DNA of 64,000 nucleotides from Paractinoplanes ferrugineus (lineage in GTDB: Bacteria; Actinomycetota; Actinomycetes; Mycobacteriales; Micromonosporaceae), in contig NZ_BOMM01000003.1 in the NCBI RefSeq assembly GCF_016862195.1, positions 62,001 through 126,000 on the forward strand, in the 5' to 3' direction. Made by a program: the position numbers and the translations under genes. This document shows, piece by piece, positions 16,800-25,029 of the stretch (the stretch's first letter is position 1; the number at the start of each line of letters is the position of its first letter). Below the pieces are notes generated by a model that made no database searches, was not told the origin of the DNA, and saw nothing but the letters and a program-made list of their open reading frames with translations.

Positions 16800-17180
16800 G
16801 TGACAACGAGCGACGTGCTGGCCCAGAGCATCGGAGACGAGCCGCGCCGCCCGGCCGGACCCCCGCCGATGGCCGCGATGCCCGCGATCCTGGCGGCGGC
16901 CGAGGTGGCGGCCGGTCCGCCACTGCGCATCCGCCGCCACGAGTCCGATGACGGCCAGTACTTCTGGCGCTGGGACTGCGAGGACTGCGGTGAGTACGGC
17001 GGCGGCCGGCACCACGAGGACGCGGTGATCCGAGCCATGCGGCACTGCACCGAACACCCGGAGCACCGCTCCTCGCTGCTGCCGCCGGCCCTGTGCCGGC
17101 AGCGGGACCAGTTCCTCCCGCTGCACCCGATGCTGTTCGCCGTGGACGACGACCCAGGGCCGGAACCACTCGTCGGCTAG
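16800..17180 (+). CDS. Hypothetical protein, 126 aa
   Basis: The GTG at 16800 follows the divergent promoter directly, without a ribosome site. Residues 40-85 contain a compact motif with RIRRHESDDGQYFWRWDCE, then CGEYGGGRHHEDAVIRAM, and a CTEHPEH ending. The C-x2-C...C-x2-H arrangement could hold zinc. No known family is recognised. The N-terminal third is alanine/proline-rich and probably unstructured. Confidence 0.65.
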   Translation: MTTSDVLAQSIGDEPRRPAGPPPMAAMPAILAAAEVAAGPPLRIRRHESDDGQYFWRWDCEDCGEYGGGRHHEDAVIRAMRHCTEHPEHRSSLLPPALCRQRDQFLPLHPMLFAVDDDPGPEPLVG

Positions 17181-17183
17181 GCC

Positions 17184-17363
17184 TTACGGCCGGGTGTCAC
17201 CCTCGCCGGTGCGCTTCTGCGCCTCGTCGACGCCCTTGTCGATGTGCGTCGTGTACTTGTGCCCGGTCCGCTTGTCGACCTCGGCGCCGACCTTCTCGAG
17301 CGCCTGGTCGACCTGCTCGTCGTGCTTGTCGATGAAGTCTTTGGCCTTGTCCAAGAAGCTCAT
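17184..17363 (-). CDS. Small helical antitoxin-like protein (Rv0909/MT0933-like)
   Basis: A 59-residue, highly charged helical protein starting MSFLDKAKDFIDKHDEQVDQ and continuing with K/D-rich heptads up to a short tail. It resembles the small actinobacterial family annotated as Rv0909-like antitoxins. A very good ribosome site (AAGGAGAG) lies inside the end of malQ. The start overlaps the malQ stop as ATGA (17360-17363), so translation is coupled. No toxin gene is adjacent, which makes an antitoxin role doubtful here. Confidence 0.8.
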   Translation of the reverse strand: MSFLDKAKDFIDKHDEQVDQALEKVGAEVDKRTGHKYTTHIDKGVDEAQKRTGEGDTRP

Positions 17364-19303
17364 CGGCTCTCCTTCGGGTCTCGGTTGCGCAAGATCGCCG
17401 CGGTCCGCTCGATGCGTGGGTCGGCGGCGATCTGCTCAAGGCTAAGCCGCAGCGGCATCCGCCAGTTCGGGTACTCGTCGAAGGTGCCGGGCAGGTTCGG
17501 CTGATCGAGTTCACCGAGCACGTCGTAGAGGGACGCTGTGATCAGCCGGGCCGGCGTGCGAGCCAGGAACTCGTGCATCGCGACCACCACCTCGTCGTCG
17601 GTGCTCGCCTCGGTGATCAGACCCTCGTTGGCCAGCGCCAGCCGGAGCCGGGTGCGGTCCAGCTCCGCCGCGGCCCGCTCGTCCGCCACCGAGCCGGCCA
17701 GCTGACCCAGCTCGGCGCGCACCTTCACCTGCTCACCCACGAGGAAGCCGGCCGCGGTCGGCAGGTCGTGGGTGGAGACCGTGGCGAGTGCGTTGCGGGG
17801 GTACTCCGACGGTGGGTAGAAGACCTGCTCCGGGTTTGCCCAGTCGCGGGTGAACCAGAGCACCGCCGAGCCGAGCATGTTCATCCGCTCCAGGCCCTCG
17901 GTGACCGCCGGCTGCACGGTGCCGAGATCCTCGCCGATCACCACGGCCCCCGCCCGGCTCGCCTCCAGGGCCAGGATGCCGAGCATCGCCGCCGGGTCGT
18001 AGTGCACGTAGGTGCCGCTGTCGGCGGGCATGCCCGGCGGCACCCACCAGATCCGCCACAGCCCGGCCACGTGGTCGACACGCAGTCCGCCGGCGTTCTT
18101 GAAGATGCGCCGCAGCATGTCCCGGTAGGCCGCGTAGCCGGTCTCGATGAGCTGGTCCGGCCGCCACGCGCTCAGCCCCCAGTCCTGACCGAGCTGGTTG
18201 AACGCGTCCGGCGGGGCGCCGATGTGCACCCCGGCGGCCAGCACGTCCTGCAGCAGCCAGCCGTCCGCCCCGGCGGGGTCGGTGCCGACGGCGAGGTCGA
18301 GCACCACACCGACCGGCATGCCCTCGGCCCGGGCCGCCTCGTTGACCGCGCCCAGCTGCTGGTCGACGAGGCGCTGAAGCCACACGTGGAAGGCGATCCG
18401 GTCGCTGTGGAACGCGCGTACGGCGGGGGAGTCGGGGCGGCGCAGCTCGGCCGGCCACTCCTGCCAGTTGGCCCCGTGGAGCTCGGCCAGGGCGCAGAAC
18501 CGGGCGAAGTCGGTGAGCTCCGGATCGGACTCCAGATCCACCTCGCCGGCCAGCGGCCACAGTGTCTCCAGGGCGGCCCGCTTCGCCTGCCACACCCGGC
18601 TGTAGTCGATCAGCTTGGTGGTGGCCGGCTTGAACGCGTCGACCTTCGCGCGCAGCGGCGGATCGGCCCGCCGGTACTCGGCGGTGTCCTCGATGCGCAG
18701 GTAGATCGGGTTCGCGAAGCGGCGGCTCGACGGCGAGTACGGCGAGGCCGGCACCGGCAACGTCGGGGTGATCGCGTGCAGCGGGTTCAGCAGGATCAGC
18801 CCCGGCCGGCCCGACTGTCCGATGAAGGTGCGCAGGTCACCCAGGTCACCCAGGCCCCACGAGTGGTCCGAGTGCAGGGCGTAGAGCTGGAGCATCCAGC
18901 CCCAGGTGTCGGGGGCCGCGGGCAGCTCGCCCGGCACCACCACCAGCGTGATGTCCTGCCCGCCCAGCCGCAGCCGGTGCCAGCCGAGCGGCAGGTCGGC
19001 CGGAATCCCGGCGGTGACCTCGCGGCGGCCGCCGTCCTCCAGCTCGATCGTGCCGGGACCGGGCAGCTCCCGGCCGGTGCCCTCGCGGACCACCAGGGTC
19101 CCCGGCAATCGGCCCAGACCGTCGCGCTCGTGCACCGCGACCAGCGCGGACTTGATCGCCTCCGGGGTGGTGGCATCGACTCCCAGCAGACCCAGGACAC
19201 CCACGACCGACTCGGCCGCGACCTCCTTGCGCTTGCGGTGCCAGTCCTCGTACCACGTGGCCACCCCGTGTGCCTCGGCCAATGCGACCAGATCGGCGTC
19301 CAT
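17360..19303 (-). CDS. malQ: 4-alpha-glucanotransferase (amylomaltase)
   Basis: A 647-residue GH77 enzyme that transfers maltosyl and longer glucan units between maltodextrins in the cytosol. Residues 1-140 are the N-terminal extension common in actinobacterial MalQ. The catalytic barrel follows with SPYSPSSRRFANPIYL, the nucleophile region GGLRVDHVAGLWR, the acid/base region VVIGEDLGTVQP, and the STHDLPTAAGF motif. The ATG at 19303 has AAAGGG eight bases upstream; the long upstream open frame has no MalQ similarity. Its stop overlaps the start of the small helical protein by four bases. Confidence 0.93.
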   Translation of the reverse strand: MDADLVALAEAHGVATWYEDWHRKRKEVAAESVVGVLGLLGVDATTPEAIKSALVAVHERDGLGRLPGTLVVREGTGRELPGPGTIELEDGGRREVTAGIPADLPLGWHRLRLGGQDITLVVVPGELPAAPDTWGWMLQLYALHSDHSWGLGDLGDLRTFIGQSGRPGLILLNPLHAITPTLPVPASPYSPSSRRFANPIYLRIEDTAEYRRADPPLRAKVDAFKPATTKLIDYSRVWQAKRAALETLWPLAGEVDLESDPELTDFARFCALAELHGANWQEWPAELRRPDSPAVRAFHSDRIAFHVWLQRLVDQQLGAVNEAARAEGMPVGVVLDLAVGTDPAGADGWLLQDVLAAGVHIGAPPDAFNQLGQDWGLSAWRPDQLIETGYAAYRDMLRRIFKNAGGLRVDHVAGLWRIWWVPPGMPADSGTYVHYDPAAMLGILALEASRAGAVVIGEDLGTVQPAVTEGLERMNMLGSAVLWFTRDWANPEQVFYPPSEYPRNALATVSTHDLPTAAGFLVGEQVKVRAELGQLAGSVADERAAAELDRTRLRLALANEGLITEASTDDEVVVAMHEFLARTPARLITASLYDVLGELDQPNLPGTFDEYPNWRMPLRLSLEQIAADPRIERTAAILRNRDPKESR

Positions 19304-19405
19304 CCGGAAACCCTTTCGCTCGGTACCCTGCCTCATACCCTGCCCGAAGCTCCTTAATAGGGACAGCGTGTGTGGCACTTGCGCAGTTCGGGCACCATGG
19401 GGCCC

Positions 19406-19660
19406 ATGTCTTCTGTAGTGAAGTGGTGGTCCCGGACGGCCGCGGCAGTGACCGGCTTGATGCTCACTCTGGTCGTGCCGGTGCACGCATGGGCGGCGAG
19501 CAACGGCGTGGCCGATGTGGCGATCGAGGCGGCCAAATATCGGACCCGGCGCCGGGGCTTCGGGTTCTTCGGATTCGCTGCGGTGTGCTGCATCGCCGTG
19601 GTGGCCGGGGTCGGGCTCATCGTGTTCCTGATCGTTCGGAGCCGGCGCCGGAAGAAGTAA
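19406..19660 (+). CDS. Small membrane protein, 84 aa
   Basis: An N-terminal signal-like helix (residues 10-28 ending HAWAAS) is followed by a short RTRRRGFGFFGF stretch, a second hydrophobic helix (about 50-74) and a basic RSRRRKK end. This predicts a small protein with its C-terminus in the cytosol. ATG 19397 is an alternative start three codons upstream. No family is recognised. It is divergent from malQ and lies just before the chitosanase gene. Confidence 0.55.
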   Translation: MSSVVKWWSRTAAAVTGLMLTLVVPVHAWAASNGVADVAIEAAKYRTRRRGFGFFGFAAVCCIAVVAGVGLIVFLIVRSRRRKK

Positions 19661-19708
19661 TTCCGCCAAGCGGCAGCGGCCGGGCGGGGCCCGACCTAGC
19701 GTTGAAGG

Positions 19709-20947
19709 ATGCGGATGCGCCGGCGGACACTCGCGCTGGGCGCCGGCATCTCGGTGCTGGTGTGTGTCCCGCTGGCCGTCTCGATCGGTGCCGGTGCCGC
19801 CAGCGACGTGCTCATCTCCCGGGACCGCACCGCCGTGGCCTCCTCGGTGCGGGGGTCGCAGTGGGTTGCCGGCAAGGTCACCGACGCCGACCCGGCCAGC
19901 CGCTGGGCCAGCACCGACGGTCCCGGCACCCAGTGGGTCCAGGTCGACCTCGGGGCGATCCGCAAGGTCGACCGGGTGCGGCTGCGGTGGGACGACGGGT
20001 TCGCCCGGACCTACCGCGTGCAGACCTCGGTCGACGGAGCCAACTGGACCGACGTCTATGCGACCCGCTCCGGTAACGGCGGCACCGACGACCTGAAGCG
20101 GCTCGGCGGCTCCGGCCGGTTCGTGCGGGTGCTGGCCATCCAGCGTGGCCGGGCGACCGGCGGCTATTCGCTGGCCGAGGTCAAGGCGTACGGGCCGGAG
20201 GCCACCCCGTTGCGGACGGTCACCCCGGTGAGTGGCGCCCTGGCCGCCGGGCTCGACGACGGCCGGAAGAAGGAGATCGCGCTCGAGCTGGTGTCGAGTG
20301 CGGAGAACTCGACTCTCGACTGGCGCAGCGCGTACTCCTACATCGAGGACATCGGCGACGGGCGCGGTTACACGGCCGGCCTCGTCGGGTTCTGCTCCGG
20401 CACCTCGGACATGCTCGACCTGGTGAACGAGTACACCCGGCGCAAGCCGCAGAACGTGCTCGCGCCCTATCTGCCGGCCCTGCGTACGGTCGATGGCTCC
20501 GACTCGCACGCCGGCCTCGACCCTGGCTTCCCGACCGCCTGGCGGGCGGCGGCCCGCGACCCGATCTTCCAGAAGGCGCAGGAGGACGAGCGGGACTGGA
20601 TGTACTTCGACCCGGCCGTGCGCATGGCGCGGGCCGACGGTCTGCGGGCGCTCGGCCAGTTCGCCTACTTCGACGCGGCCGTCATGCACGGCGTGTCGGG
20701 GCTGCGCGGCATTCGCTCGAGCGCCTTGCGTGCCGCGAAAGCGCCGTCCGACGGCGGTGACGAGATCGCCTATCTCGACGCGTTCCTGGACGCCCGGGCG
20801 GCCGAGATGCGCACCGAGGAGGCACACAGCGACACCAGCCGGGTCGACACCGGTCAACGGGTTCTGCTGCGGCGGGCCAACCTGGATCTGATCGGCCCGC
20901 TGACCTGGAAGGTCTACGGCGACACCTACCGGATCGCCGCCGACTAG
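19709..20947 (+). CDS. GH46 chitosanase with N-terminal F5/8-type C (CBM32-like) domain
   Basis: A 412-residue secreted enzyme. The signal sequence occupies residues 1-30 (RRRTLALGAGISVLVC). Residues 35-165 form a discoidin/F5-8-type carbohydrate-binding domain (WVQVDLGAIRKVDRVRLRW). The GH46 domain starts near 185. By alignment to Streptomyces chitosanase N174, the catalytic pair is Glu199 (SSAENSTLDW) and Asp217 (EDIGDGRGYTAG), with the same spacing of 18 residues as E22/D40. Family function is endo-cleavage of chitosan by inversion. It heads a cluster of secreted enzymes aimed at fungal-type walls. Confidence 0.92.
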   Translation: MRMRRRTLALGAGISVLVCVPLAVSIGAGAASDVLISRDRTAVASSVRGSQWVAGKVTDADPASRWASTDGPGTQWVQVDLGAIRKVDRVRLRWDDGFARTYRVQTSVDGANWTDVYATRSGNGGTDDLKRLGGSGRFVRVLAIQRGRATGGYSLAEVKAYGPEATPLRTVTPVSGALAAGLDDGRKKEIALELVSSAENSTLDWRSAYSYIEDIGDGRGYTAGLVGFCSGTSDMLDLVNEYTRRKPQNVLAPYLPALRTVDGSDSHAGLDPGFPTAWRAAARDPIFQKAQEDERDWMYFDPAVRMARADGLRALGQFAYFDAAVMHGVSGLRGIRSSALRAAKAPSDGGDEIAYLDAFLDARAAEMRTEEAHSDTSRVDTGQRVLLRRANLDLIGPLTWKVYGDTYRIAAD

Positions 20948-20971
20948 AAGCCGGCGGCGATCCTCGTCGTA

Positions 20972-22210
20972 CTAGGCCTTGGTCCACTTCTGGTTGGTGG
21001 TGCCGCCGCAGTCCCACAGTTGCAGGGTCGCGCCGTTCGCGCTGTTCCAGTCCTTGATGTCGACACACTTGTTGGCCGACACGTTCACCAGGTCACCGGC
21101 AGCCGAGAGGGTGAAGCGCTGCACCGGGTTGCCGTTGCAGGTGACCAACTGGATCGGGGTGCCGTTGGCCAGTGCGCCGCCGGCCGGGTCCATGCACTTG
21201 CCCATGGCGCGCATGGTGCCGTCGCTGTTGGCCGTCCACTTCTGCGCGGCACTGCCGTTGCAGTCCCACATCTGCAGGCGGGCGCCGTCGGCCGGGTCGG
21301 CGTTCGGGATGTCGATGCAGCGGTTGCTGAAGTTGCTCTTCAGGGCGTTGCCGGTGCCGGTGTTGCCGCCACCGCCGCCGTCTTTGTTCCAGGCCGAGAC
21401 GCGCACGTAGTCGACCAGCATGGTCTGCGGGAACACGGTGGAGGCGTCCGGGTAGCCGGGCCAGTAACCGCCGACCGCGAGGTTCAGGATCATGAAGAAG
21501 TTGTGGTCGAAGACCCAGTTGCCGCTGACGTTCGACGGCGTGACCCGGAAGTACTCGGAACCGTCCAGGTACCAGACGATCAAATTCGGCGACCAATCCA
21601 CCGCGTACGTGTGGAAGCTGTCGCCGAGGGCGGAACCGATGGTCCGGTTGCCGCCGACCCCGCCCGCCCCCGAATAGCCGGGGCCGTGCACCGTGCCGTA
21701 CACCGTGTTCGGCGCGTTGCCGACGTTCTCCATGATGTCGATCTCGCCGGTGGTGGGCCAGTTGCTGCCGCCGAGCATCCAGAACGCCGGCCAGATGCCC
21801 TGGCCCTTCGGGATCTTGATGCTGGCCTCGAACCGGCCGTAGGTCTGGGCGAACTTGTCAGCGGTCAGGATGCGGCCGGAGGTGTACTGGCAGGTGCCGT
21901 AGTGGCACTGGTAGTTCGACGGGTTCTCCTTGCGGGCGGTGATCGCCAGGTGGCCGGCACCGTCCTGGTAGACGTTCCGCGTCGAGTTGGTGTAGTACTC
22001 CTGCTCGTTGTTGCCCCAGCCGCTGCCGCCGATGTCGAACTTCCACTTCGCCGGGTCGACCGAGCTGCCGGACGCGCCGTTGAACTCGTCCGACCAGGTG
22101 ACCGGGCCGACCGCGGCCTCGGCGGTGTCGTTGCGGGTGCCGGCCCACAGTCCGGCGGTGAGGGTCGTCGCGACCACGGCCGCGGCGAGAAGGAAACGGG
22201 TCTTACGCAT
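20972..22210 (-). CDS. GH16 endo-beta-1,3-glucanase (laminarinase) with ricin B lectin
   Basis: A 412-residue secreted enzyme. Signal peptide 1-33 (FLLAAAVVATTLTAGLWAG), GH16 domain about 35-275, a glycine/threonine linker (GGGGGNTGTG), and a C-terminal ricin-type beta-trefoil (CBM13, about 288-410) with three QxW-like repeats (LQMWDCNGSAAQKW). The catalytic motif GEIDIME is intact with Glu156 as nucleophile, Asp158, and Glu161 as acid/base. Expected substrate is beta-1,3-glucan such as laminarin or fungal wall glucan. A strong ribosome site GGAGGAAT sits before the ATG. Confidence 0.93.
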   Translation of the reverse strand: MRKTRFLLAAAVVATTLTAGLWAGTRNDTAEAAVGPVTWSDEFNGASGSSVDPAKWKFDIGGSGWGNNEQEYYTNSTRNVYQDGAGHLAITARKENPSNYQCHYGTCQYTSGRILTADKFAQTYGRFEASIKIPKGQGIWPAFWMLGGSNWPTTGEIDIMENVGNAPNTVYGTVHGPGYSGAGGVGGNRTIGSALGDSFHTYAVDWSPNLIVWYLDGSEYFRVTPSNVSGNWVFDHNFFMILNLAVGGYWPGYPDASTVFPQTMLVDYVRVSAWNKDGGGGGNTGTGNALKSNFSNRCIDIPNADPADGARLQMWDCNGSAAQKWTANSDGTMRAMGKCMDPAGGALANGTPIQLVTCNGNPVQRFTLSAAGDLVNVSANKCVDIKDWNSANGATLQLWDCGGTTNQKWTKA

Positions 22211-22238
22211 GGGGGATTCCTCCGGGGAAGAGGCGTGC

Positions 22239-22281
22239 GTTACCGGCAACAGTCTTTATAGATAGACGGCTGCCGGTCAAC
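22239..22281 (-). promoter_or_regulatory. Candidate promoter/operator of the GH16 glucanase gene
   Basis: On the minus strand TTGACC (22275-22280) is followed after 16 bases by TAAAGA (22253-22258), a possible -35/-10 pair. An imperfect inverted repeat, GTTACCGGCA at 22239-22248 and TGCCGGTCAAC at 22271-22281, brackets the -10 region and could be a repressor site. This is a visual call only. Confidence 0.35.
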
Positions 22282-22306
22282 CTGAACCCGGGAAATCGAC
22301 CCTTAT

Positions 22307-23344
22307 TTACACCTTCTCGAAGAGGTTGGGCAGCTTGGTGGGCTCCCAGCCGGGCAGCGCGGTGTGCGTCTCCAGCACCTTGTAGACGGCGCCGCCGAAG
22401 CTGACCAGGTCCCCCGCCGAGTACGAGGTGAACGCCTTCCACGCGGCCGGGGTCTTCGCCGGCGGAGCCGTGGTGGTGGTCGGCTTCGAGGCGGGCGCCG
22501 TGGTGGTGGGCACCGGCGCGGGGGCCGTGGTGGTCGGCTCGGGGTCGGGGGCCGTGGTGGTGGGCGCCGGGTCCGGGGCCGTGGTGGTCGTGGTCGGGTC
22601 CGGGTCGGGCGCCGTCGTGGTGGGGTCGGGCTCCGGCGACGCCGAACTCGGGTCCGGGTCGGGGTTCGCCGTCGGCGGGCCGGACGGGCTCGTGAACACC
22701 TGCACGAAGTCGATCTCCATGCGCCCGGCCGAGTCGCCGTCGGTGGCCAGGTTGAGCACGAGCGTCAGCGGTCCGCCGTCACCGTCGCGGTTGAGCTTCA
22801 GGCTCGGCTTCCCGTCGACCGTCCAGAGCACCGACTCCGGCGACCAGTCCAGGGCGTACGTGTGGAAGTTGCGGCCGGAGGTCGGGTCGATGCCGCCGTT
22901 GATCGCCTCGAGGCTGCCGGACGGGACCCGCCCGTTCTGGTCGAGCAGCGAGAACGCCCGCCACACGCCATTGCGGCGCTGCACCTTGATGCGCGCCTCG
23001 GCGTGCCCGAACGCGTCGGTGAACCGCTGCTTGGAGCGAAGCAGCCGGGTGACCTCGAGCTTGCCGTCCTGGATCCCGGCGCCGTCCCCGACCGGGGTGC
23101 CGTTGTCCTTGAGCAGCCACCACTTGGCCAGGTCGAGGCGGCCGGCGGTGAAGTCGTCGGCGAAGGCGCTGCGGCCGAAACGCGCGCCGTTGCGCTGGTG
23201 CGTGTCGGCCGAGGCGACGTCGTCGCGGGAGGGCAGCACAACCGCCACGACCAGGCCGGCGGCGGCCACCGCGAGAACCGCCACAGTCCGTGGCCGGGAC
23301 AACCAACTGGGCGTGCCGGACCGATGACGTGCCTCGTGCACCAT
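22307..23344 (-). CDS. GH16-fold protein lacking catalytic residues, with chitin-binding module
   Basis: A 345-residue exported protein. Residues 20-40 are a membrane/signal segment. Residues 58-220 match the GH16 fold (FHTYALDWSPESVLWTVDG), but the catalytic strand reads GSLEAINGG where the neighbour has GEIDIMENV: the nucleophile Glu is Ser, the acid/base Glu is Asn and the middle Asp is Glu. A linker of TTTAPDPDP repeats (about 225-300) leads to a C-terminal CBM5/12-like module (AWKAFTSYSAGDLVSFGGAVYKVL). It is therefore likely a binding protein rather than a hydrolase. GAGGGGGG lies just before the ATG at 23344. Confidence 0.8.
   Translation of the reverse strand: MVHEARHRSGTPSWLSRPRTVAVLAVAAAGLVVAVVLPSRDDVASADTHQRNGARFGRSAFADDFTAGRLDLAKWWLLKDNGTPVGDGAGIQDGKLEVTRLLRSKQRFTDAFGHAEARIKVQRRNGVWRAFSLLDQNGRVPSGSLEAINGGIDPTSGRNFHTYALDWSPESVLWTVDGKPSLKLNRDGDGGPLTLVLNLATDGDSAGRMEIDFVQVFTSPSGPPTANPDPDPSSASPEPDPTTTAPDPDPTTTTTAPDPAPTTTAPDPEPTTTAPAPVPTTTAPASKPTTTTAPPAKTPAAWKAFTSYSAGDLVSFGGAVYKVLETHTALPGWEPTKLPNLFEKV
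22462..22655. repeat. Tandem coding repeats of the T/P/D linker
   Basis: Degenerate units of 21-27 bases encode TTTAPDPDP-like peptides within the GH16-like gene. They are typical of linkers in secreted polysaccharide-binding proteins and are liable to length change. Confidence 0.7.
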
Positions 23345-23416
23345 TGACCCCCCTCAGGTAATGCAGGCGTCATATTGTTGACGCGACGCCAATCCCGCAA
23401 GATCAGAGGGCCAGGC

Positions 23417-23821
23417 TTAAGGTTCCCTTAAGGAAACGCGGCTGGAGATCCGGACGGTCGTGCCGCCGTTCCCGGTGATCAGCGTGAAAGTGTCGGTCAG
23501 CTCCTCCGCCAGCCACAACCCCCAGCCGCCGGGCTGAGTCGTCGCCGGTCGCACCGGCCGGTCCGGTGCCGCTTCGGGAAGTCCCCTTCCCTCGTCGCTC
23601 ACCTCGCACACCACCGAATCGTCGGCGCACCACAGCGCCACCCGGCCCAGGCCACCACCGTGCCGGACCGCGTTGGTCAGCAGTTCGTTGACCGCGACCA
23701 CGAAGTCGTCGAGCCGGTCGCCGACCAGACCGGCTCCGGCCGCACCGGACGCGACGGCATGCCGCAGTGCCGTGATCGCGCTGCGGTCGAACGTCTCGGA
23801 GAGAAGAACCTCGGTGCCGAT
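23417..23821 (-). CDS. Anti-sigma-type ATP-binding protein (HATPase_c), start unclear
   Basis: The C-terminal part (from GTG 23701) contains the N box (AVNELLTNAVRHGG) and G boxes (VSDEGRGLP, GGWGLWLAEEL) of RsbW/SpoIIAB-like or regulatory ATPases. Similarity to the family continues upstream of that GTG (TFDRSAITALRHAVAS, LVGDRLDDFV) up to the in-frame stop at 23831-23833, yet no ATG, GTG or TTG exists there. The only near-cognate triplets are ATC at 23821 and CTG at 23767. I show the full open stretch from the ATC. A rare start codon, a frameshift or a truncated gene are the options. Confidence 0.6.
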   Translation of the reverse strand: MGTEVLLSETFDRSAITALRHAVASGAAGAGLVGDRLDDFVVAVNELLTNAVRHGGGLGRVALWCADDSVVCEVSDEGRGLPEAAPDRPVRPATTQPGGWGLWLAEELTDTFTLITGNGGTTVRISSRVSLREP

Positions 23822-23898
23822 GACTCGACGTTAAGCGACGCCGGATCTTCCCGCAGGGCGGGCCCCGCGCGACGAGCCCGATGTGGAAGGGTCGGGCC

Positions 23899-25029
23899 AT
23901 GCGGCCGGGGCAGGACACCACGTTCCAGGCGCCGTTGTGGCGGGCCATCGCGGTCTACCGGATCGCCGCTGTGACTTACGCGACCATCCTCGTCGTACGC
24001 AACGTCTCGCACTATCGGCTGCCGGTCCTGGCCTGGCCGGTGGTGGCGCTCATGCTGGCGTGGACGGTCTTCACGACGTACGCCTATGCCGACCCCACCC
24101 GCCGCCGGCCGGCCCTGTTGATCGCCGATCTCCTGGTCGTCGCGGCCGTGATGGCCGCGAGCGTCCCGGTCGTCGGCCGCGCCGCCCTCGAGGAGGGCAA
24201 GCCGACCCTCGCCGTCGCGTGGCACGTCGCGCCGGTGCTCGCCTGGGCGGTCTGGGGTGGGCGCCGCACCGGGATCGTGGCGGCGGTGCTGATGGGCGTC
24301 ACCGACCTGGCCGTTCGCGCCCACCGGGACCAGGCCGCGCTCACCGGCTCGGTGCTGATGCTGCTCGCCGCGATCGCCGTCGGCTACCTGGTGCGGATCG
24401 CCGAGGTCGCCCAGGAGCGGCTGCAGCGGGCCATCGAGCTCGAAGCGGCCAACCGGGAGCGGGAACGGCTCGCCCGCGACATCCACGATTCCGTTCTACA
24501 GGTTCTTGCCCTGGTCAAACGGCGTGGCGCCGGGCTCGACGGGGAAGCCGGCGAGCTTGCCCGGCTGGCCGGGGAGCAGGAGGCCAAGCTGCGCAGCCTG
24601 GTCGCCGGGCGGGCGGTCGAGGCCGTCGATGATCGGGCCGACCTCGACCTGATGGCGCTTCTCGCGCCTTACGAATCACCCTGTGTCACGGTGTCCGGGC
24701 CGGCCGCGCCGGTGCGCCTGCCCGCGCCGACCGCCCGGGGCGTCGCGGCGGCGGTGGCAGCGGCCCTGGACAACGTCGATCACCACTGCGCCCACGGCAC
24801 CCAGGCCTTCATCCTGGTGGAGGACGCGCCCGAGGAGGTCGTGGTGACGGTGCGCGACGAGGGCCCCGGCATCGCGGGGGACCGGCTCGCCCAGGCCGAG
24901 GCCCAGGGGCGGCTCGGGGTGGCGCAGTCGATCCGGGGCCGGATCGCCGACCTGGGCGGGACCGTCGACATCGTCTCCGCGCCCGGTCAGGGCACCGAGG
25001 TCGAGATGACGGTGACTAGGCTGGCCTGA
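23899..25029 (+). CDS. MacS-family sensor histidine kinase
   Basis: A 376-residue membrane kinase. Five or six hydrophobic segments fill residues 15-160, matching the DUF5931 membrane domain of MacS-type kinases. The dimerisation motif is RLARDIHDSVLQVLALVKR with H196 as phospho-acceptor, followed by HATPase_c with ALDNVDHH, DEGPGIAG and GRLGVAQSIRGR. ATG 23899 has AAGGG seven bases upstream; ATG 23881 is the alternative. The stop and the next start share one base (TGATG), coupling it to its response regulator. Confidence 0.88.
   Translation: MRPGQDTTFQAPLWRAIAVYRIAAVTYATILVVRNVSHYRLPVLAWPVVALMLAWTVFTTYAYADPTRRRPALLIADLLVVAAVMAASVPVVGRAALEEGKPTLAVAWHVAPVLAWAVWGGRRTGIVAAVLMGVTDLAVRAHRDQAALTGSVLMLLAAIAVGYLVRIAEVAQERLQRAIELEAANRERERLARDIHDSVLQVLALVKRRGAGLDGEAGELARLAGEQEAKLRSLVAGRAVEAVDDRADLDLMALLAPYESPCVTVSGPAAPVRLPAPTARGVAAAVAAALDNVDHHCAHGTQAFILVEDAPEEVVVTVRDEGPGIAGDRLAQAEAQGRLGVAQSIRGRIADLGGTVDIVSAPGQGTEVEMTVTRLA

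Noticed and set aside
17573..19357. A 594-codon plus-strand frame opposite malQ
   Set aside because: Antisense shadow; malQ motifs are complete on the minus strand.
19304..20857. The N-terminal extension of the malQ frame up to 20857
   Set aside because: Antisense to the chitosanase and without MalQ similarity. ATG 19303 has a ribosome site.
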